Shown one piece after another: positions 60,301-64,000 of a DNA stretch of 64,000 nucleotides. Both the position numbers and the translations under genes were made by a program. Source of the DNA: Lytechinus variegatus. Taxonomy: Eukaryota > Echinodermata > Echinoidea > Temnopleuroida > Toxopneustidae. Location: contig NC_054749.1 in assembly GCF_018143015.1 (NCBI RefSeq), forward strand, positions 34,082,000 to 34,145,999, written 5' to 3'. Within the stretch, counting starts at the first letter, position 1, and each line of letters starts with the position of its first letter. The notes under the pieces were generated by a model that was given only the letters and a program-made list of their open reading frames with translations, did no database searches and was not told where the DNA came from.

Positions 60301-62031
60301 GAAAAGTCATGGAATTTTGTTTTTAAATTTCTGTGGGAACCCTGGACTGAGGAAGAATAAGTGTACTCATGAGTGTACTCATTCTCCATTAATTGTGGCC
60401 ATATCGGCAACTGCATTCCTGTCTCGCATTTTAAGCAGTGTTTCCCCGCCAATTTTTGCGGTCAGAAATCACAACATTTTATTTGTTAACAGTTCAAACA
60501 TAAAAGGTTTGTGAAAAGGGTTTTTGCGCAAGAGTTAGAAACTTGTCAGAACAACTAACTTGTAAGAATGAGGAAGGTTCTATGAGGACAGCTTTATTGT
60601 TGGAAATTGAAAAGGTCATCCTAAACCATTCGTAGGATTTGGAGGAAAGATTCCAAAGTTGACACTTAAATTGTAAAACCAAAAACAAAGCTCTATGAAA
60701 ATGGACTTTATTTCGTTAGAAATACCCCAACCCTTCCGGACATCGTGCTCATTTAATTGTTAATTATATTCTTAAGAATATTTTGTTGAACTTTTGTATT
60801 GTATCCAGCTTTTCTTCAACGGACGACCGGGTATTGTGGCTTGGACCATTATTAATTTCTCCATGGCGTGTAAGCAATACGAGCTCTACGGCTACGTCAC
60901 CAACTCCATGATCCTTGTGAACTTCCTGGAGGCGATCTATGTGGTTGATTACTTCTGGAATGAGGCTTGGTACCTTCATACCATCGACATGCACCATGAT
61001 CATTTCGGCTGGTACCTGGCCTGGGGTGATATGGTCTACCTGCCTTTCATGTATACCCTTCAGGTTAGTGCATATGAATTTTTGTTCTTGTTTGTTCTTG
61101 TTAGTAGAAGTCTGTAAAGTTTTGTCCCGCAGGAGACGATACACTGTATAAAAAAAAATTAATTAAGCACTTACGGTGCTTGTATAGTGACTGCTTTACG
61201 AGTGCTGATTTTCTAGTTTAAATTTGAACTAGAAAATCAACACTCGCGCAGTCACTATCCAAGCACTGTTAGTGCTAAATTAGCACTTAATTTTTTACAG
61301 TGTAACCGCATTCCCGTCGTCTTTGTAACGATCGCCCTTATGTTTAGTGTTACTTGTCATTCTCACCTAAAAGGACAACGTACCTGCACAAGTCGGACTT
61401 CTCGAAAATGAAGAAAGGTATTTTAGTTATTATTCTGCCTTTTCTTTTGCACTGTTCGAGTCTAGATCCGTCTCCCCCAAACCGTAGGAGTGCTCTAGAT
61501 AATTATTTGACGAGTATTCATGAGATGATTTTAAAATTTCAACCACACTTTCTGTCTACCTCACAGTGCTTCTACCTTGTCTTCAACCCTGTCGAACTCT
61601 CCTGGCCCATCTTCACCGCCATCTTCCTCCTCGGAACCATCGGTTACTACATCTTCCGGTCGGTCAACCGACAGAAGGATTACTTCCGGCGCACCAACGG
61701 ACAAGCCCCGATCTGGGGCGCCATGCCCAAGTACATCGACGCCACGTATACCAGCGGTGACGGACAGGAGAGAAAGAGCAAGCTGCTGTTGTCTGGTTGG
61801 TGGGGCGTCACCCGACATATGAATTACACCGGTGATCTGATGCAGGCTGCAGCCTGGTGCCTATCCTGCGGAGTGGGACACATCTTCCCATACTATTACC
61901 TTGTATTCATGACCATTCTGCTCATACACCGCTGCCGGAGAGACGAAGACCGCTGTCACGCCAAGTATGGCAAGTCCTGGGAGCTTTACATGAAGAAAGT
62001 TCCATGTAGGCTTATACCTTACATTTACTGA
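49227..62031 (+). CDS. DHCR7: 7-dehydrocholesterol reductase (7 exons)
   Basis: Exons 49227-49239, 55806-55947, 56439-56661, 59224-59493, 59930-60043, 60809-61063 and 61567-62031 join in frame to 493 codons; human DHCR7 has 475. The enzyme reduces the C7-C8 double bond of 7-dehydrocholesterol with NADPH in the ER membrane, the last step of Kandutsch-Russell cholesterol synthesis. Seen: GQWGRAW at residues 46-52, a membrane segment near 60-79, PGYVGGIQ followed by GAVTPSG in exon 4, the sterol-reductase signature GIEFNPR at 240-246, [12 protein letters not shown] in exon 6, and the C-terminal [10 protein letters not shown] with KYG at 460-474. These match DHCR7 rather than lamin B receptor or TM7SF2. 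All introns are GT-AG and there are no breaks, so the gene looks functional. The extra length is in the N-terminal tail. Confidence 0.97.
49240..52063 (+). other. DHCR7 intron 1, left part
   Basis: No gene. G-runs near 49865-49876 and 50039; C-run at 51811-51822. A fragment at 51480-51640 resembles the MITE at 45111. Short frames at 49657-50013 run through the G-run and look repeat-derived. Confidence 0.5.
52064..52200 (+). repeat. SINE with 7SL/Alu-like 5' domain
   Basis: Bases 52066-52097 match the 5' domain of primate Alu/7SL at about 30 of 32 positions from memory, including GGCGTGCGCC and TGTAATCCCAGCT. Then comes a perfect 10-pair hairpin, GAACCTCTGC with GCAGAGGTTC, a B box GGTTCGAGCCC, and a body with TCGGATGGTGACGTTAAA, a phrase typical of marine-invertebrate SINEs. 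A (CA)n tract follows at 52238-52249. No Alu sequence beyond the first 32 bases, so this is not human contamination. Confidence 0.6.
52201..52679. other. Intron 1 spacer
   Basis: A (CA)n tract (52236-52250) and AT-rich sequence, possibly the SINE tail region. No gene. Confidence 0.4.
52680..53115. repeat. TTAA palindromic MITE, right-truncated
   Basis: Begins TTAAAGGTCAAGTCCACCTC and follows the intact copy at 34933 closely, through AAAATTTCATCAAAATTGGA and 'tagtgagtgagtgacatcatcg', where homology stops. Confidence 0.82.
53116..55805 (+). other. DHCR7 intron 1, right part
   Basis: No gene. A (TA)n tract of about 48 bases at 54338-54386, a C-run at 54630-54641, purine-rich stretch 55320-55385. 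A 'gagcggatctaggggg' phrase at 53276 resembles other repeat heads. Confidence 0.5.
55806..55947 (+). CDS. DHCR7: DHCR7 exon 2
   Basis: Encodes a Ser/Thr-rich cytosolic tail and ends in the conserved GQWGRAW; the final Trp codon is split by the donor GTAATT. The acceptor is TTTCTAG. Confidence 0.92.
55948..56438 (+). other. DHCR7 intron 2
   Basis: AT-rich then strongly pyrimidine-rich (56240-56435, with a C-run at 56350-56363) leading to the exon 3 acceptor. No gene. Confidence 0.5.
56439..56661 (+). CDS. DHCR7: DHCR7 exon 3
   Basis: Residues 53-126. First transmembrane helix (about 60-79) and the loop with HYQCSL, then the [16 protein letters not shown] helix. Preceded by a long pyrimidine tract whose other frames are Pro-rich and not coding. 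Confidence 0.95.
56662..59223 (+). other. DHCR7 intron 3
   Basis: No gene. C-run 56713-56726; a lone mariner-type end TACAGTGCGTCACA at 56851; C-runs near 58329 and 58930; a G-run of 17 at 58486-58502. Confidence 0.5.
59224..59493 (+). CDS. DHCR7: DHCR7 exon 4
   Basis: Exactly 90 codons, phase 0 at both ends. Contains [17 protein letters not shown] and NGLQAW, well conserved in DHCR7. Confidence 0.96.
59930..60043 (+). CDS. DHCR7: DHCR7 exon 5
   Basis: Thirty-eight codons, missing from longer open frames because it is short. Reads AYFFPT...[12 protein letters not shown] and the signature [10 protein letters not shown]. Confidence 0.95.
60058..60344. mobile_element. 287-base MITE in DHCR7 intron 5
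   Basis: CAGGGTTCCCACAG and CTGTGGGAACCCTG are perfect 14-base inverted ends, flanked by identical GACTGA (60052-60057 and 60345-60350), a 6-base target duplication. The body repeats GTCATGGAAAA. It lies 15 bases after the exon 5 donor. Confidence 0.9.
60351..60808 (+). other. Rest of DHCR7 intron 5
   Basis: AT-rich intron sequence without a recognised element. Confidence 0.4.
60809..61063 (+). CDS. DHCR7: DHCR7 exon 6
   Basis: Eighty-five codons, from [12 protein letters not shown] through [20 protein letters not shown] (the sterol and cofactor pocket region of the family) to YTLQ. Confidence 0.96.
61141..61303. mobile_element. 163-base near-perfect palindromic MITE, DHCR7 intron 6
   Basis: TACACTGTATAAAAAA and TTTTTTACAGTGTA ends bounded by TA. 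The halves pair through TTAATTAAGCAC, GTGCTT, ATAGTGACTGC and TGATTTTCTAGTT, with a centre at about 61221. Long hairpin potential, no coding. Confidence 0.88.
61567..62031 (+). CDS. DHCR7: DHCR7 exon 7
   Basis: Final 154 codons and TGA. Contains the [15 protein letters not shown] block and the [13 protein letters not shown] signature, ending LIPYIY. In-frame upstream sequence from 61354 is intron, not coding. Confidence 0.96.
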   Translation, partial: CFYLVFNPVELSWPIFTAIFLLGTIGYYIFRSVNRQKDYFRRTNGQAPIWGAMPKYIDATYTSGDGQERKSKLLLSGWWGVTRHMNYTGDLMQAAAWCLSCGVGHIFPYYYLVFMTILLIHRCRRDEDRCHAKYGKSWELYMKKVPCRLIPYIY

Positions 62032-64000
62032 TAATGTTGCCAATTTTTGTTTCATGATAACGATCAAGCCTTATACCTCAAGGGCAGTTGCATGAGATAA
62101 TCAAACTTTTTTTTACGTCCAACCCATATTTTTTTCTTCATTCTTATTAGTCAACTTCACGAATTTCTCAAGCCATGATAATTTGAGAGCAGACACAATT
62201 CGAGAACATGACAACTGTCATTAGAGCAAGAAAAAAAAGACGACGTATAGGTCCCACATACAGGAGATCGGATGTTTTTCCCTTTTTATTTTTCTGAGCA
62301 GTGATGTCAAAATCTTGTCACCCATCAGTAACACCTTAATGCAATTTTATCTAACATAATAGTGTTCACTATCCAATTAGAATCTACATGTATGCATTAT
62401 CGGGTTTAAATCAACTTTCTCCTTGGTATTCGCTCACTTTTGTTGAATTGCGATTACATTCACAATGAATTGCTACAACCCCATTCCGGCATTTTTGGAC
62501 ATTTGGAGGCGGCGGATTCTTTATTGTTAACACTAAGTAATGCGTGATATGATATGTGCACCGTTGCAAAGCTTGAACGTGGTATTTGAATATATTGTAA
62601 TAATCGTTCACTCCACAGTAAAACACTGATCATCACTGCCAGTTAATTATCCACTGCAGAATAAGTAATCGAACGAAAATAAGTGACCGGAATGGCTTAG
62701 TCATAAAAAATTGTCAATATTTGGGAGAAATCAAAATCCCTTGCCGAGCAGAAAGCATCATAGGGATTCCAGTCCAATGCTTAACAGGTTTTGATGCAAT
62801 TTGCAGGTTTCAATTAGTCTCTTGATGTTCAAGAAATGGACTGGCCTTCGTTATGGAGAGGTTTTCAAACGCTCCATAGTAAAATAAGGCTACGCGAATT
62901 CCGCAAGATTCAGAGTCGTCGCATTAGGAAGCTAACGAGGAGATGCGTGGATGACTATAACAATGTGAACCCTATCGAGCGCTCTTGTGCATGCGGGGAC
63001 GCTACAGTTTTCCATATTCCTGGTTTTTATGACATTCAGACAAAATAGCATGGTTGTATGAACAGGGCGGGGCGATGCAAGAAAAATCGCATACCCCGTG
63101 TGTAGGAATGACCTCCCTCATATAATCGGGGTATGCCAGTGTTGGTCGGAGCAATAGCATTTGTAATATGGTTGATTGAGGGTTTTCCTTCTCCGAGTTG
63201 CCGTCGACCAAAAATCGTGATAAAACGTTATGATAATGGTGAGTGACAGCACAGCTCTGGCTGTTGGAGTAATAGTCAAAATTTGATAGAGCGATCATGA
63301 TCTGTTCAAAAGTGAAAAAGATCTGAAACCTTCGTTCAGCCATTCATATGAGTTTGAACAAACCTCACGCGCACGCACCAGGGTCCCCTAACACGAAGGT
63401 TAGCAATTGATCGTAAGCTTGGCTTTCACGATGGATGGTACATTATAGTCAAAGGAATCGATCGTAGAAAAATGTTCTACGATCAATTGCTAAATTGTGT
63501 GTTACGGACCCTTGGTCATCATATTTTTCATGGATTTGGAAATCGTACATTTCAGTGATGTTAGAGTAATGAACATCAAAATCTAACACACTAAATAAAA
63601 CAAAATATATTATGTATAAACGAAACATATTAGCAAACGGTGACGGGTCTTTTGTAGTTTAGTAGTACATGTTATAATAATAATGATAATATTACACAGT
63701 TTTGTATAGCGCATATCACATTATGGTCATTATTTTTAATTGGAATGAAGATATCTCATTTGATTAATTTAAAAGTGGTCATACAAGAGCGCTTAGGATG
63801 CGAGCTTTATTATCAGGGTATTTTTTGTTCTTTTTCTATTAATGCAGTATTAAGGGAGCGTTCCCAAATTATCAAATTAGGCATGGAGATTTATCGCAGC
63901 AAGTGTTTATTTAGAGTGTTTTGTAAATGTGATGATATAAATTGAAAATGTTTTGTTTATCATAAGGCTGATTATATTTTCAAGTACTGCACAAAAACAA
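62032..64000. other. DHCR7 3' flank, no gene
   Basis: Begins with the 3' UTR of DHCR7. AATAAA occurs at about 63593 and AATAAG near 62661, but the polyadenylation site cannot be placed. A possible short inverted pair around 'atcgatcgtagaaaaatgttctacgatcaattgc' (63455-63490) makes a local hairpin. No coding signal recognised. Confidence 0.4.

Noticed and set aside
61354..61566. In-frame N-terminal extension of DHCR7 exon 7
   Set aside because: The sequence is intronic; the acceptor CACAG at 61566 joins exon 6 in phase and matches the family.
63002..63343. 113-residue minus-strand frame past DHCR7
   Set aside because: No motif, no codon bias or splice context to support it.

Overview
The window looks like nuclear DNA of a deuterostome invertebrate, most likely an echinoderm and probably a sea urchin. 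The reasons are intron-containing genes with GT-AG splice sites, an animal 7-dehydrocholesterol reductase, an IFI44/GIMAP-type immune GTPase, and a dense load of short palindromic transposons, SINE-like elements and decayed non-LTR retrotransposons. Species cannot be fixed from the sequence. Homopolymer C or G tracts of 8-17 bases are unusually common.

Layout. (1) 458-21396, plus strand: a four-exon P-loop GTPase gene (282 residues when joined). Its 17-kb first intron is full of repeats: a 6.2-kb inverted-repeat structure (1976-8134), a decayed Jockey/CR1-like reverse transcriptase (8570-10085, minus), several MITEs, a degenerate repeat array, and an L1/Tx1-like ORF2 3' fragment (12157-13770, minus). 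The predicted protein ends in CVIL, a prenylation-type CaaX box. (2) 21443-24163: MITEs, a SINE remnant with an (ATT)n tail, and a TTAA-flanked palindrome. (3) 24324-32714: an apparent 8.4-kb mobile element. Both ends are arrays of the heptamer TGASTCA (the AP-1 core), 25 copies at the left and 11 at the right. It encloses a decayed, spliced SAMD3-like gene on the minus strand with CRE and NRF-1 type promoter motifs. (4) 32715-49226: no host gene seen; many palindromic elements, including a 1.8-kb palindrome carrying GGCGGCCATTTTG blocks (36644-38481) that directly abuts a 1.7-kb mariner-ended foldback (38480-40155), and a tRNA-like SINE (40958). (5) 49227-62031, plus strand: a seven-exon DHCR7 gene (493 residues), complete and apparently functional, with a SINE whose 5' end is nearly identical to the 7SL/Alu 5' domain in intron 1 and MITEs in introns 5 and 6. 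(6) 62032-64000: 3' flank, no gene recognised.

The two intact genes are unrelated. DHCR7 makes the last reduction of cholesterol synthesis in the ER membrane; the GTPase belongs to a group often tied to innate immunity. The most novel signals are the AP-1-array element with its captured gene, the 7SL/Alu-headed SINE, and the CaaX-tailed GTPase.
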